Shown here in pieces: positions 36,591 to 45,396 of a stretch of DNA of 64,000 nt. The stretch is taken from NCBI GenBank assembly GCA_041651995.1, contig JBAZID010000006.1, forward strand, positions 93,628 through 157,627, given 5' to 3'. The notes under the pieces were generated by a model that did not search any database, was not told the DNA's origin, and saw nothing but the letters and a program-made list of their open reading frames with translations. Numbering within the stretch: position 1 is the stretch's first letter; every line of letters starts with the position of its first letter. Made by a program: the position numbers and the translations under genes. Source of the DNA: Sulfuricella sp. (lineage in GTDB: Bacteria > Pseudomonadota > Gammaproteobacteria > Burkholderiales > Sulfuricellaceae).

Positions 36591-37963
36591 GTCGCGGTCC
36601 CTGTGCTGGCGGCTGCCACTTTACTGACGATGTAGCGGAATTTTCCCGAGGTTTCCTTGGGGATCGATGTGACGTGTTCGATTTGTATGTCTACCTCCGA
36701 CCCAAGTCGCCGTTTGAATCCCTCGATGATGGTTTGACTGTTTGCCGGCTGGAAGGGCGCTTCGGTCACTAGATATACCCGGGTGAGTTCCAGCGTTTCC
36801 TGAACAATCTTGAATTCCTTTACACCCGGAATATCGCGCACCACGTAGACCAGTGCCAGGCCGTGCATCACGGTGCCGTCCCGGGCGACGACAAAGTCCG
36901 TGGTCCGCCCCTGAATTTCCTTGAGCAGCGGCAGCCCCCGTCCGCAGGTGCACAACTGCTCGTCGAGCACGCCGATATCGCCGGTGCGGTAGCGGATGAA
37001 GGGGAAATCACCGGTGGCGAGATGGGTGGTGACAATTTCCCCGGCTGTCCCATGTGGCACCGGCTGGCCGGCCTCGTCCACGATTTCGACGATGATGTCC
37101 TCGGCGGTGAGATGCATGCCACCGCTCGGGCACTCATGGGCGATGAAGCCCGCATCCCGCCCGCCGTAGCCGTTTGCAACCTTGCAGCCGAAGGCGCGGG
37201 AGATTCGTTCACGCTGATGGTCATAGAGTTTTTCCGAGGTCACGAAGGCGACACGGATGCCGAGGTCATCCATGCGCTGGCCGCGAGTTTCGGCATGCTG
37301 GGCGATATGGGCCAGTGCGGAAGGGTAGCCGAAGAGCATTTTGGGGCGCATGGCGCGAATTTCAGCGACAAAGCCGTCGAGTTTTGCCGCGGACATTTCA
37401 AATGCGGGCAGCAGTTTGGTGCGCAACAGGCTGTCGCGAATCTGGCGCACCTTGTCCTGGCTACCCAATTCGATGGGTGAACCCCACACGACGATTTCCG
37501 GGTCGCCAATATCAACATTCCACCAGCGGGTTGCCCGCCATTTGGCGGCTACATCGTGACTGACGCGTTCATTGCCGAGAAAAAATATGAGCGGTTCACC
37601 ACTCGAACCACCCGTGTTGAAACGGGAAAGGTCCTGTGCGATCTCTGATTTCAACTGCTCTGTGTTGGCGCGAATGACGGCCTTGGTCAGAAATGGCAGC
37701 CGGGCAAGATCGGAAAGGCTGCTGATGCCGGCAGGGTCGAATGCCATGTCGCGGAACAGGTTGCGGTAATAGGGCACATGCTTGCCCGCCTTCGACAAAA
37801 ATGCTCGCAGCCGCTCAACTTGCATGGTTTCCAGGTGCTCTGGCGATAACCACTGAGTGCGTTCCATTTCCTTGAAAATCTGCACCGTATCATGATGCTT
37901 CAATTTTTCATGCAAGGGGAACAGGCAGGAGGACACCATTCGGGTGTATAAATTTAGCGACAC
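36587..37963 (-). CDS. PaaK/CapK-like AMP-forming ligase
   Basis: A 458-residue adenylate-forming enzyme of the phenylacetate-CoA ligase/CapK family. The nucleotide-binding loop FNTGGSSGEPLIFFLG is near residues 113-128, YRTGDIG near 320 matches the adenylation hinge region, and a C-terminal GKFRY segment holds the terminal lysine position. CapK-type members in capsule clusters are thought to activate an acid for transfer to a glycan; the acid here is unknown. It overlaps the neighbouring genes by 4 and 10 bp. Because no acyl carrier or CoA-dependent transferase lies next to it, its product might be used by the acyltransferase downstream. Confidence 0.83.
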   Translation of the reverse strand: MSLNLYTRMVSSCLFPLHEKLKHHDTVQIFKEMERTQWLSPEHLETMQVERLRAFLSKAGKHVPYYRNLFRDMAFDPAGISSLSDLARLPFLTKAVIRANTEQLKSEIAQDLSRFNTGGSSGEPLIFFLGNERVSHDVAAKWRATRWWNVDIGDPEIVVWGSPIELGSQDKVRQIRDSLLRTKLLPAFEMSAAKLDGFVAEIRAMRPKMLFGYPSALAHIAQHAETRGQRMDDLGIRVAFVTSEKLYDHQRERISRAFGCKVANGYGGRDAGFIAHECPSGGMHLTAEDIIVEIVDEAGQPVPHGTAGEIVTTHLATGDFPFIRYRTGDIGVLDEQLCTCGRGLPLLKEIQGRTTDFVVARDGTVMHGLALVYVVRDIPGVKEFKIVQETLELTRVYLVTEAPFQPANSQTIIEGFKRRLGSEVDIQIEHVTSIPKETSGKFRYIVSKVAAASTGTAT

Positions 37964-39459
37964 GTTTCCGATCCCTTGTGTTGTGCGCGCGGAGGCATGA
38001 TTGGCTCTCCGGTTTTGTTGTGCCGGGCAATATCCAGAAAGGCTTCAACCAGTATGGCTATTCGCGAATCCCATGTATTTTCGTTGGCATAGGCAATAAT
38101 TTTGCTTCGATCCCATTTTCGTTCAAGGGCCGCCTTGAGTGCCTGCTCCAGCGCTGACTTTTCATTGAACCCGGATTGTTCATTGGCCGCTACAGCGCTA
38201 ATAAAATCAGCGGGTTGTAGGTCGGGTTTCAACCCGACACGTCGGGCTGAAGCCCGACCTACGCCTAATGGATTATTAGGGTTAAATGGAACGATTGTCC
38301 CCAGTTCCGGTTTGCATACGACTTCTGCGTTACCGCCGACGTTGGTGGTGATGACGGGCAGGCCGCAGGCCATTGCTTCAAGAAAAACATTGGCCCAGCC
38401 CTCGTTCCGGGTGGAAAGCACGAACACGTCCGCTGCGGAAAGAGGTTCCTTCAAAACCCCGGATTTCATCGGGCCGGTGAAAGTGACATGTCCTTCCAGG
38501 CCAAGTCTGGAAACCTGGGCACGTAACTGGGCGCCCATGTCGCCCTCCGGGCTGGGGCCGCCCACGATCAGGTAATGCAGCGCTGGAAAGCTTTCAAGCA
38601 GGGCAGGAAGGCAATCAATGACACGATGAAAGCCTTTTCGTTCGACCAGGCCGCCTACTGAAACGAGCACTGGCGCATCCGCCGGCAAGCCAAACCTGGT
38701 ACGGGCATCGGCCTTGTCGATGGGGTGGAATTTCATGGTGTCGACGCCATTCCCCACCACTTCTGTCCTGGACTCTGGAATGCCTAGCGAAAGGGCTACC
38801 TGGCGCAAGGAAGCGGATACGGAGAAAATCCTTGCCGCAGCTTGCAGCGCCAGGGTCATGCGCTTGCGGAATGCGGCCTTTTTGGCCAGGCGGGATTCAG
38901 TGCCGCGCAGGGTGACGGTGAAGGGGAGGGCGAGCCACTTGCCCAGCAGGCTCGCCGCATAAGCATCCGGATAGGCGAAATGGCTGTCGATGATGTCGCA
39001 ACACCGTTCACGCTGGAGCCTGCGCATCAGGACGAATGTGCTCAGTGCGAGAAAAAATCCATCCAGGGATTTGAACAGGCCGGGAATGGAGAAAAAACGC
39101 GGGTGCAGCACTTCGATGCCATCCTGAATTTCCCGGTAAGGCGGAACAGGACGAAAATGGGGCCGGAAGAGGCGGATGAATCCCTGAAACGGAAACCAGG
39201 GCACAGGTGCAACCACCATGAGCGGCAGCACCTTGCCCACCCGGAACATGCGCTCGCGGATAAAAACCCCGGCGCCGGGCTGCGCGGCATTGGGAAACAG
39301 GGTGGAAAAGACCACGATGCGGGGCTTTTTAACGTGAAACTCGCGAAGCGAGACCTCGTCCCTCTCTCCCGTCGGGAGAGAGTTAGGAGAGAGGGAATCG
39401 GTCATGGCGAATTGCTGTTTCATGATCTGGGGTGGCGGTTTGCCATGATCGTCAGGCAT
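37954..39459 (-). CDS. Glycosyltransferase family 4 carrying repeat-derived segments
   Basis: About 501 residues. A GT-B glycosyltransferase starting in earnest at KPRIVVFSTLFPNAAQPGAG (near residue 45), with TLRGTESRLAKKA, the donor-site region VGGLVERKGFHRV and the STRNEGWANVFLEAMACGLPV (E-x7-E) block. Two parts look foreign: residues 19-40 overlap a palindromic repeat (39362-39382), and a stretch near residue 400 is coded by the 46-bp repeat at 38217-38262 and inserts about 30 residues between NPNNP and ALEQALKAAL, with the frame kept. The start at 39459 overlaps the upstream gene by 8 bp; ATGs at 39423 and 39405 are alternatives. Confidence 0.8.
   Translation of the reverse strand: MPDDHGKPPPQIMKQQFAMTDSLSPNSLPTGERDEVSLREFHVKKPRIVVFSTLFPNAAQPGAGVFIRERMFRVGKVLPLMVVAPVPWFPFQGFIRLFRPHFRPVPPYREIQDGIEVLHPRFFSIPGLFKSLDGFFLALSTFVLMRRLQRERCCDIIDSHFAYPDAYAASLLGKWLALPFTVTLRGTESRLAKKAAFRKRMTLALQAAARIFSVSASLRQVALSLGIPESRTEVVGNGVDTMKFHPIDKADARTRFGLPADAPVLVSVGGLVERKGFHRVIDCLPALLESFPALHYLIVGGPSPEGDMGAQLRAQVSRLGLEGHVTFTGPMKSGVLKEPLSAADVFVLSTRNEGWANVFLEAMACGLPVITTNVGGNAEVVCKPELGTIVPFNPNNPLGVGRASARRVGLKPDLQPADFISAVAANEQSGFNEKSALEQALKAALERKWDRSKIIAYANENTWDSRIAILVEAFLDIARHNKTGEPIMPPRAQHKGSETCR
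38217..38262. repeat. 46-bp dispersed palindromic repeat, copy 2, inside a gene
   Basis: GTAGGTCGGG (38217-38226) mirrors CCCGACCTAC (38253-38262), with an inner CAACCCGAC/GTCGGGCTGAAGCC pairing. It is the same length as the copy at 24303-24348 and closely related. On the minus strand it is read through in frame in the glycosyltransferase gene. Confidence 0.68.
39362..39382. repeat. Palindromic repeat at the 5' end of a glycosyltransferase gene
   Basis: CTCTCTCCC and GGGAGAGAG flank a 3-nt centre; a further AGGAGAGAGG follows. This is the common CTCTCCC-type dispersed repeat. Read in frame it would code for part of the poorly conserved leader of the glycosyltransferase. Confidence 0.5.
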
Positions 39460-40672
39460 GGCGGGCACTTTTCCCCGCAAGCCGGTTATAGATGGCGGCA
39501 TAATTCGACACGGATCTGGGCCAGTTACGCTCGGTTTCCACAAATTGCCGCGCGGCGGCGCGCAGTTCCGGCCATCTGGATTCTTCCGCAAGCAGCCGCA
39601 ACACTGCGCCGGCCAGGGCCTGCGGGTCTTCCGCCTTGAACAGGATGCCGGTCTTGCCGTCCTGGATGAGTTCCTTGTGGCCGCCCACATCCGAGGCGAC
39701 CAGCAGCCTCCCTTGTGCCATGGCTTCCAGTGGCTTCAAGGGGGTCACCAGTTCGGTCAGCCGCATGGAATGGCGCGGGTATGCCAGGATATCCACCAGG
39801 TCGTAATAGCGCTGCACCTGGTCGTGCGGCACGCGGCCGGTGAAGATGATTTTGTCCTGAATGCCCAGTCCGGCTGCGAGATGCTTGAGGTTGTCATTCT
39901 GCGGACCTCCTCCAACCAGCAACAGACGGGCGTCAGGCGCGGTTTTGAGGATGGCGGGAAACGCCTGTATCAGCAGATCCAGACCCTCGTAAGCGTAGAA
40001 GGAGCCGATGAAGCCGATGACGCGGTGTCCAGTCAGCCCTAGCTGCTGCCTGAGGGCCGCGTCGCCCGTGCCACCCACCGAAAATTTCTCGATATCCACT
40101 GCATTTGGGATAACGGTGACTTTTTGCGCAGGAATACCTCGGGCAACGATATCCTGGCGCAAGCCTTCGCAGATCGTGGTCACCGCATCGGCACGCTTGA
40201 AAGCGCTGGTTTCCAGCCCCCGGGTAAGACGGTAGCGCATCCCCCCTTCCTTGCTGGTTCCATGGTCCACCGCGGCATCTTCCCAGAATGCCCGGACTTC
40301 ATAGACGACGGGGATGCCATGCTTGCGCCCGGCACGCAATGCGGCAATGGCATTAAGAGCGGGTGAGTGGGCGTGCAGAATATCGGGGCGGATGAGCGGC
40401 ACGATCTCGTCCAGCCGCCTGGCCAGGGTGTCGATGACGCTGATCTGGTTGAACAGGGGCAGGGTGGCGAGCGCCCCCTTTGCCGGCGGGGTGCGATAGA
40501 AATGCAGGCCATCGACATCCTCTTCGAGTACCTTGCAATTTTCCTGCTTGGAGCTGGTGATGTGATGTGTATCCCATCCAAGGGCACGTTGCTCGCGCAG
40601 GATTGCCAGCGTCCGGAAAGTGTAGCCGCTGTGCAGCGGAATGGAATGGTCGAGGATGTGAAGAATGCGCAT
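39452..40672 (-). CDS. Exosortase A-associated glycosyltransferase (TIGR04063-like)
   Basis: A 406-residue GT4-type enzyme. The opening RILHILDHSIPLHSGYTFRT is characteristic of the Daro_2409-like family found with exosortase A. The middle has EVRAFWEDAAVDHGTSKEGG, and the C-terminal half holds VIPNAVDIEKF, the donor site VGGGPQ and TPLKPLEAMAQGRLLVASDVGG. It would extend the lipid-linked glycan in the cytoplasm. Its ATG overlaps the amidotransferase stop (ATGA) and its own stop overlaps the next gene, so it sits in the core of the operon. Confidence 0.9.
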   Translation of the reverse strand: MRILHILDHSIPLHSGYTFRTLAILREQRALGWDTHHITSSKQENCKVLEEDVDGLHFYRTPPAKGALATLPLFNQISVIDTLARRLDEIVPLIRPDILHAHSPALNAIAALRAGRKHGIPVVYEVRAFWEDAAVDHGTSKEGGMRYRLTRGLETSAFKRADAVTTICEGLRQDIVARGIPAQKVTVIPNAVDIEKFSVGGTGDAALRQQLGLTGHRVIGFIGSFYAYEGLDLLIQAFPAILKTAPDARLLLVGGGPQNDNLKHLAAGLGIQDKIIFTGRVPHDQVQRYYDLVDILAYPRHSMRLTELVTPLKPLEAMAQGRLLVASDVGGHKELIQDGKTGILFKAEDPQALAGAVLRLLAEESRWPELRAAARQFVETERNWPRSVSNYAAIYNRLAGKSARHA

Positions 40673-42591
40673 CAGGTATGCACTCCTTCGGACGGTGAAT
40701 TCCCCATTACCTTGCGCAAAAACGCTTCAAACATCAGGATCGTCCACAGCGATGCGCTGTAGTCGCGCAGGCCGGATTGGTGCTGGTCCACCATTTCGCG
40801 TAGGAAGGCCATGTCGAATATGCCGGTCGAGGCCAGCGTTTCACCCAGAATGGCATCGCGCACCCGTTGCCTGAGCGGCCCGCGAAACCAGCTTGCCAGG
40901 GGCACGGAAAATCCCATCTTGGGACGGTAAAGGATGTCGTCCGGCAGGTAGGGTTCCAGGGCTTTCTTGAAAATGTATTTGCCTTCCTGTCCGTGCAGCT
41001 TGTAGGAGGAGGGCACGCCCGACATCCATTCCACCAGCTTGTGATCCAGAATGGGAACCCGCACTTCCAGCGCGTGGGCCATGCTGGCCCGGTCCACCTT
41101 GGTGAGGATATCTCCCACGAGATAGGTCTTCATGTCCAAGTATTGCACGCGGGAAAGCGGGTCATCGGTAGGGGCGCGGTCTGCATGGCGGCGCATCACA
41201 TCAACCGCGCGGTGCCCCTGTAGCTTCAATTTGAAGTGGCTGCTGAACAGCTTGTCCCTCAACTTGTCGCCCATGACGGACACGCTGTGGAAGTAGCCCT
41301 CAACCGGGTCGCGCGCGAGCGCTTCAAAGGTGGATTTGGCGCGGAACATTTTCGGCGCCCAGTCTGCCTTGGGATATACCGTGCCGAGCAGGCCAAATAA
41401 TGGCTTGCGTATGCCCAGCGGCAGCATGCCACGCATGCGTTCCTCGTACAGGTGGTAGCGATAGCGCCGGTAACCGGCGAGGTTTTCGTCCCCTCCATCG
41501 CCAGAGAGGGCGACTGTCACACGCTTTTTCGCCAGCTCGCATACCCGGTAGGTGGGAATGGCGGAACTGTCGGCAAACGGTTCATCGTAGAGTTCGGCCA
41601 GTTTGTCGATCAGATCGTAGTCGTCGGACTCGACCTGCTCCACGTAGTGGCGGGTATGGTAGCGATCCGCCACTTTTTGCGCGAAGGCGGCCTCGTTGAA
41701 GGCGGGGTCGCCAAAGGAAATGGAGCAAGTGTTGACGGGTTCGTTCATCAAGCCCGCCATCAGGGCGACCACGGCGCTCGAGTCCACGCCGCCGGAGAGG
41801 AAGGCGCCGAGCGGCACTTCGGCCACCAGCCGGATGCGCACTGCCTCGCGCAAACGGACGATGAGTTCTTCCTGCGCTTCCTGCTCCGAGATGGGCCCGT
41901 GTGGGGTAAAAGGAACATCCCAGTATTCCCTTGGGTGCGGCATGGCCTGCCCCCGCCTGAGCGTCAGGGTGTGAGCGGGGGGGAGTTTTTTTGCACCGTT
42001 GAAAATCGTGCGCGGCTCCGGTACGTAGCCATAGGCAAAGTACTCTTCCACGGCGCAATCGTCGATCTCGCGCGGGAAGCCGGGGTAAGCCAGCAAGGCC
42101 TTGAGCTCGGAGCCGAAGAGGAATGTGCCGTCGGGCAATGTGCCGTAATAGAGGGGTTTGATGCCCAGGCGGTCGCGGGCGAGAAACAGGGTTTCCTGGT
42201 TGCGGTCCCACAGGGCGAAGGCAAACATGCCGCGAAAGCGTTCCACGCAGGCTTCTCCCCATTCCTCCCAGGCATGGACGATGACCTCGGTGTCGCAGTG
42301 GGTGCGGAAGGTATGGCCAAGCCGCTGCAATTCCGGCATCAGGTCGACGTAGTTGTAGATTTCGCCGTTGAAGACCACTACGACGCTGCCATCTTCGTTG
42401 AACAGGGGTTGATGCCCGCTTGACAAGTCGATGATGGAAAGGCGGCGGTGCCCCAAACCCACGCCGGGCTCGGCATGCAATCCGCCTTCATCCGGCCCGC
42501 GGTGGAACTGGGTCTGGTTCATGCGCCCCAGCACCTGCTGGTCGATTTCGCGCTTGTCTTTTAAATCAAAAATGCCGACGATGCCGCACAT
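40672..42591 (-). CDS. Exosortase A-associated asparagine synthase-like amidotransferase
   Basis: A 639-residue amidotransferase of the asparagine synthase B type, in the subgroup (TIGR03108-like) found in XrtA loci. The N-terminal glutaminase domain starts with the catalytic Cys2 (CGIVGIFDL) and has NGEIYNY and the GCGT-like HRRLSIIDLS segment. The synthetase domain has the ATP loop SGGVDSSA near residue 264 and SGDGGDENLAGY near 371. Its substrate in these loci is not known; it may amidate a sugar acid or a protein. 12 bp separate it from the preceding glycosyltransferase gene and it overlaps the next by 3 bp. Confidence 0.92.
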   Translation of the reverse strand: MCGIVGIFDLKDKREIDQQVLGRMNQTQFHRGPDEGGLHAEPGVGLGHRRLSIIDLSSGHQPLFNEDGSVVVVFNGEIYNYVDLMPELQRLGHTFRTHCDTEVIVHAWEEWGEACVERFRGMFAFALWDRNQETLFLARDRLGIKPLYYGTLPDGTFLFGSELKALLAYPGFPREIDDCAVEEYFAYGYVPEPRTIFNGAKKLPPAHTLTLRRGQAMPHPREYWDVPFTPHGPISEQEAQEELIVRLREAVRIRLVAEVPLGAFLSGGVDSSAVVALMAGLMNEPVNTCSISFGDPAFNEAAFAQKVADRYHTRHYVEQVESDDYDLIDKLAELYDEPFADSSAIPTYRVCELAKKRVTVALSGDGGDENLAGYRRYRYHLYEERMRGMLPLGIRKPLFGLLGTVYPKADWAPKMFRAKSTFEALARDPVEGYFHSVSVMGDKLRDKLFSSHFKLKLQGHRAVDVMRRHADRAPTDDPLSRVQYLDMKTYLVGDILTKVDRASMAHALEVRVPILDHKLVEWMSGVPSSYKLHGQEGKYIFKKALEPYLPDDILYRPKMGFSVPLASWFRGPLRQRVRDAILGETLASTGIFDMAFLREMVDQHQSGLRDYSASLWTILMFEAFLRKVMGNSPSEGVHT

Positions 42592-42603
42592 GACGTAAGC
42601 CTG

Positions 42604-43785
42604 TTATTTGTATTTAATGATGGGAGCTGCATTTTCAGTGACAGGGCGAGGGATCATGTTCTCATAGACGGAGAGATACCCCTGGACCATTGCCTGCATG
42701 CTGAAATGTGATTCAATCCTTGCCCTGCTGGCCCGCCCTTGTGTTTCGGCCAGGCTTTCACTGCGAAAATATTTCAGCAAGGTTTGTGCCAGTGCTTCGG
42801 GATCCGACACGGGTACCAAAGTGCCATTATGGGCATCTTCCACCAGCTCCGGATTACCCCCGACCCGGGTGGCAACAATCGGCAGCCCGCAAGACATCGC
42901 TTCCAGAATGGTGTTTGAAATGCCCTCTCCCAGCGAGGGCAGCACAAACAGATCCATGTTGCGCATCAGCTCTGCCACATCCGTACGTTCGCCGGGAAGC
43001 CATGCGAGATGCTCTGCGTTGGCCTGTCTGAGCAGGCTCAGGCAGGTTTCGCGCGCGATGCCTTCGCCAATAATCACCAGCCGTGCCCTTTGGCGGGCAG
43101 AGGGTTCAATTTCCAGCAATCTGATGAAAGCGCGCACCAGATTGGGATAATCCTTCACCTCCGCCATTCTTCCTGCACTACCTATCACAAAACCGGTTTC
43201 CGTTGCGAATCCGGCCGGGCCGATATTCCGCGCATCTTTTCGCGGGTGGAAGAGGGCGCTGTCGACACCGTTGTAAATCTGGCTCACGCGTTGCGGTGGA
43301 ACGCCGACAGTGTCTATCAGCCATTGCTCCAGATCGCGGCTTACGGCGATATAGCGCCGCACCAAAGGGCGCGCCAATTTGCGCAGTAAATTATATTTGC
43401 GATTCTTGCCATGTAAATCGAACACATCGCGGCCATGCTCCCCATGGATTCTGGCGCGAATGCCGGCGGCGGCGGCGACAAACTGGCCTTCAAGCGCGGA
43501 CAGGTTGCGGGTATGCACGATGTCCGGCGAAAGCACCCGCAACAACCGCCACAAGCGAAAATACCACGAGACATCCCGGCCGGCTGGTTTGGCCAGGGCA
43601 TAAAAATCCACATCGTTTCGCCGGATGCGCGCCCTGAAGCCGGTGTAGTCATCGAGGCAGATCACCACATGGCGGAAGCGCTCTTCCGGCATGTGGTTAA
43701 TCAGATTAACCATGCCATTTTCCATGCCACCGACCCTGAAGTGGTGAACAATGTGGGCGATCAGCGGGGTTTCGTGTTTTGTCAT
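42604..43785 (-). CDS. XrtA-associated sugar transferase (TIGR03088-like)
   Basis: A 393-residue GT4-type glycosyltransferase. The segment PLIAHIVHHFRVGGMENGMVN marks the group that accompanies exosortase A (stp2). EHGRDVFD near residue 117, VSQIYNGVDSALF near 162 and LPSLGEGISNTILEAMSCGLPIVATRVGGNPE complete the GT-B donor site. It is coded 30 bp after exosortase A and 12 bp before the amidotransferase, in the same direction. Confidence 0.91.
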   Translation of the reverse strand: MTKHETPLIAHIVHHFRVGGMENGMVNLINHMPEERFRHVVICLDDYTGFRARIRRNDVDFYALAKPAGRDVSWYFRLWRLLRVLSPDIVHTRNLSALEGQFVAAAAGIRARIHGEHGRDVFDLHGKNRKYNLLRKLARPLVRRYIAVSRDLEQWLIDTVGVPPQRVSQIYNGVDSALFHPRKDARNIGPAGFATETGFVIGSAGRMAEVKDYPNLVRAFIRLLEIEPSARQRARLVIIGEGIARETCLSLLRQANAEHLAWLPGERTDVAELMRNMDLFVLPSLGEGISNTILEAMSCGLPIVATRVGGNPELVEDAHNGTLVPVSDPEALAQTLLKYFRSESLAETQGRASRARIESHFSMQAMVQGYLSVYENMIPRPVTENAAPIIKYK

Positions 43786-43815
43786 TATGTTGCTGGTGTT
43801 TTCAAGTCCGGCGGC

Positions 43816-45396
43816 TTACTGCCCTGACACCCGGACAATGCTTTGCTGAATGGCCGGGAGCGTGTCCTGGATAAATGCCTTCATCGCCAATTCAGCCGCT
43901 TCCGGGGTATCTTCATAGAGTGAGTTGATTATGATTGCCGCGCCATCATCCTGCTGCCCGAACATCCGGGCCTTGGCGAGAAGTAGTTTGGCCAGATAGG
44001 GATTGACGGTATAGCTGCCTGACAGGCTGTTCCAGCTCCATACAAGCAGGCGTTTGCCGGGCGCGCGCAGCAAGGTCTGCTGGATGGTTTCGTTTTTGCC
44101 GCGCAGAGAAATGACGCGCTGTTCTTCGCCTACTGTGCTCCATACCGGATGCTTTTGCATGACCATGTAGTTTTGCGAGGTGATCAGTTCAGCGCCCTGG
44201 CGTTGAGTCCGGTAGTAACCCAGATACACGCTGACCGCCATGCCATCCTTCTGGTAAGTTTGCATGGTGTACGAATCTGGCCCCATGTAGTGCGGTTGCC
44301 AGTCGGATAACGGCGTTTTTTGTCTGTTCCATCCGTTTATTGAATCTGGCAATTCGATCATTAACCCTGCGCTCCTGACCGGACGGTTGTCCAGATACGT
44401 GGCGTAGGCTGGCCACAATCCCGCAACAGTGATGATCGCAAAGCCCGCCATGAAAAAAGTAAGGTTCAGCCTGGCTGGCGCCACTTCATTCGTTGGCGCA
44501 TTGGCGTGGCCGGTTTTGTGATCCTCCTGATCCTCTCGCCAGATGGCGCCTATCCAGAAAAGCAGCATCATGACGATGCCGAAAAACACCCAGCCATAAA
44601 TGTAATGATCGACACCCAAAGCCAGTTTCATGTCGCTCAGATGGGCGATCATCACGATCATGTAGGCGCGCAGCCCGTTTGCGATTACCGGGACAATCAG
44701 GGACAGGGCAACAAAAATCAGCCTGCGCCTTGTGCTGCGGTAGGTCAAATAGGCATAAAGGCTGCCCAGGGTGAACGAGGCGATGAGATAGCGAAGCCCG
44801 CTGCAACCTTCAACCACTGACCACTGCCCGCTGGGTATCGTGAAAAAGGTTCCCTCGCGAAAAACCGGAATGCCGGTTAGTTGCAGGGCCGCCACCACAA
44901 AGTCGGCTGTGAAGTTCATCATGTGGGGAATCAGGAACTCGCCTGCCGGAACGGCAAAAAACAGGAAGCCGAGGGGAAATGCGATTGCACGCGCCACCTG
45001 TGTGCCCAGGAGTGTCCAGACGGCCACCGGGATCATGGCTACCAGACAATATTGGGCGATGACCAGAACGCTCCCGGCATCAGAAAAAAGCCAGCCTAAC
45101 CCCAGTCCTGCCAGGACCAGCAAGCCGCGGAAATCCGGGCGAGGCGGTATTCCGGCGAGTGTTTTGCGTCGCGCCCAGATGAGATAAAGACTGATGGGGA
45201 ATATCAGGAAGCCGTGCGCAAAGGTCTCGGAGCGTTCCCAGATGGCAACAGTGGACAACACGGTTTGCTGGTAGATGACCAGCATGGCTGCAATGGTGGC
45301 AAACATCAGGATCGTTGCCATGCGCCATGACATTCCTGGTCCGGCGATGCCGCCAGGGGAGGAGGGCGTTGCCGCGCGGGAATTTGTTTCCTTCAT
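43816..45396 (-). CDS. xrtA: Exosortase A with fused EpsI domain
   Basis: The 526-residue protein joins an exosortase (about residues 22-290, some eight membrane helices) to a C-terminal EpsI/DUF3485 periplasmic domain (about 310-526). The transpeptidase triad is intact: Cys198 in EGCSGLRYL, Arg243 in NGLRAY and His264 in GVDHYIYGW. Exosortases cut PEP-CTERM proteins after the signal and are thought to attach the rest to a lipid or glycan, as sortases do in Gram-positives. EpsI is often a separate gene; fusion is usual in many XrtA loci. The start at 45396 overlaps the preceding gene by 4 bp. No PEP-CTERM substrate is coded in the window. Confidence 0.95.
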   Translation of the reverse strand: MKETNSRAATPSSPGGIAGPGMSWRMATILMFATIAAMLVIYQQTVLSTVAIWERSETFAHGFLIFPISLYLIWARRKTLAGIPPRPDFRGLLVLAGLGLGWLFSDAGSVLVIAQYCLVAMIPVAVWTLLGTQVARAIAFPLGFLFFAVPAGEFLIPHMMNFTADFVVAALQLTGIPVFREGTFFTIPSGQWSVVEGCSGLRYLIASFTLGSLYAYLTYRSTRRRLIFVALSLIVPVIANGLRAYMIVMIAHLSDMKLALGVDHYIYGWVFFGIVMMLLFWIGAIWREDQEDHKTGHANAPTNEVAPARLNLTFFMAGFAIITVAGLWPAYATYLDNRPVRSAGLMIELPDSINGWNRQKTPLSDWQPHYMGPDSYTMQTYQKDGMAVSVYLGYYRTQRQGAELITSQNYMVMQKHPVWSTVGEEQRVISLRGKNETIQQTLLRAPGKRLLVWSWNSLSGSYTVNPYLAKLLLAKARMFGQQDDGAAIIINSLYEDTPEAAELAMKAFIQDTLPAIQQSIVRVSGQ

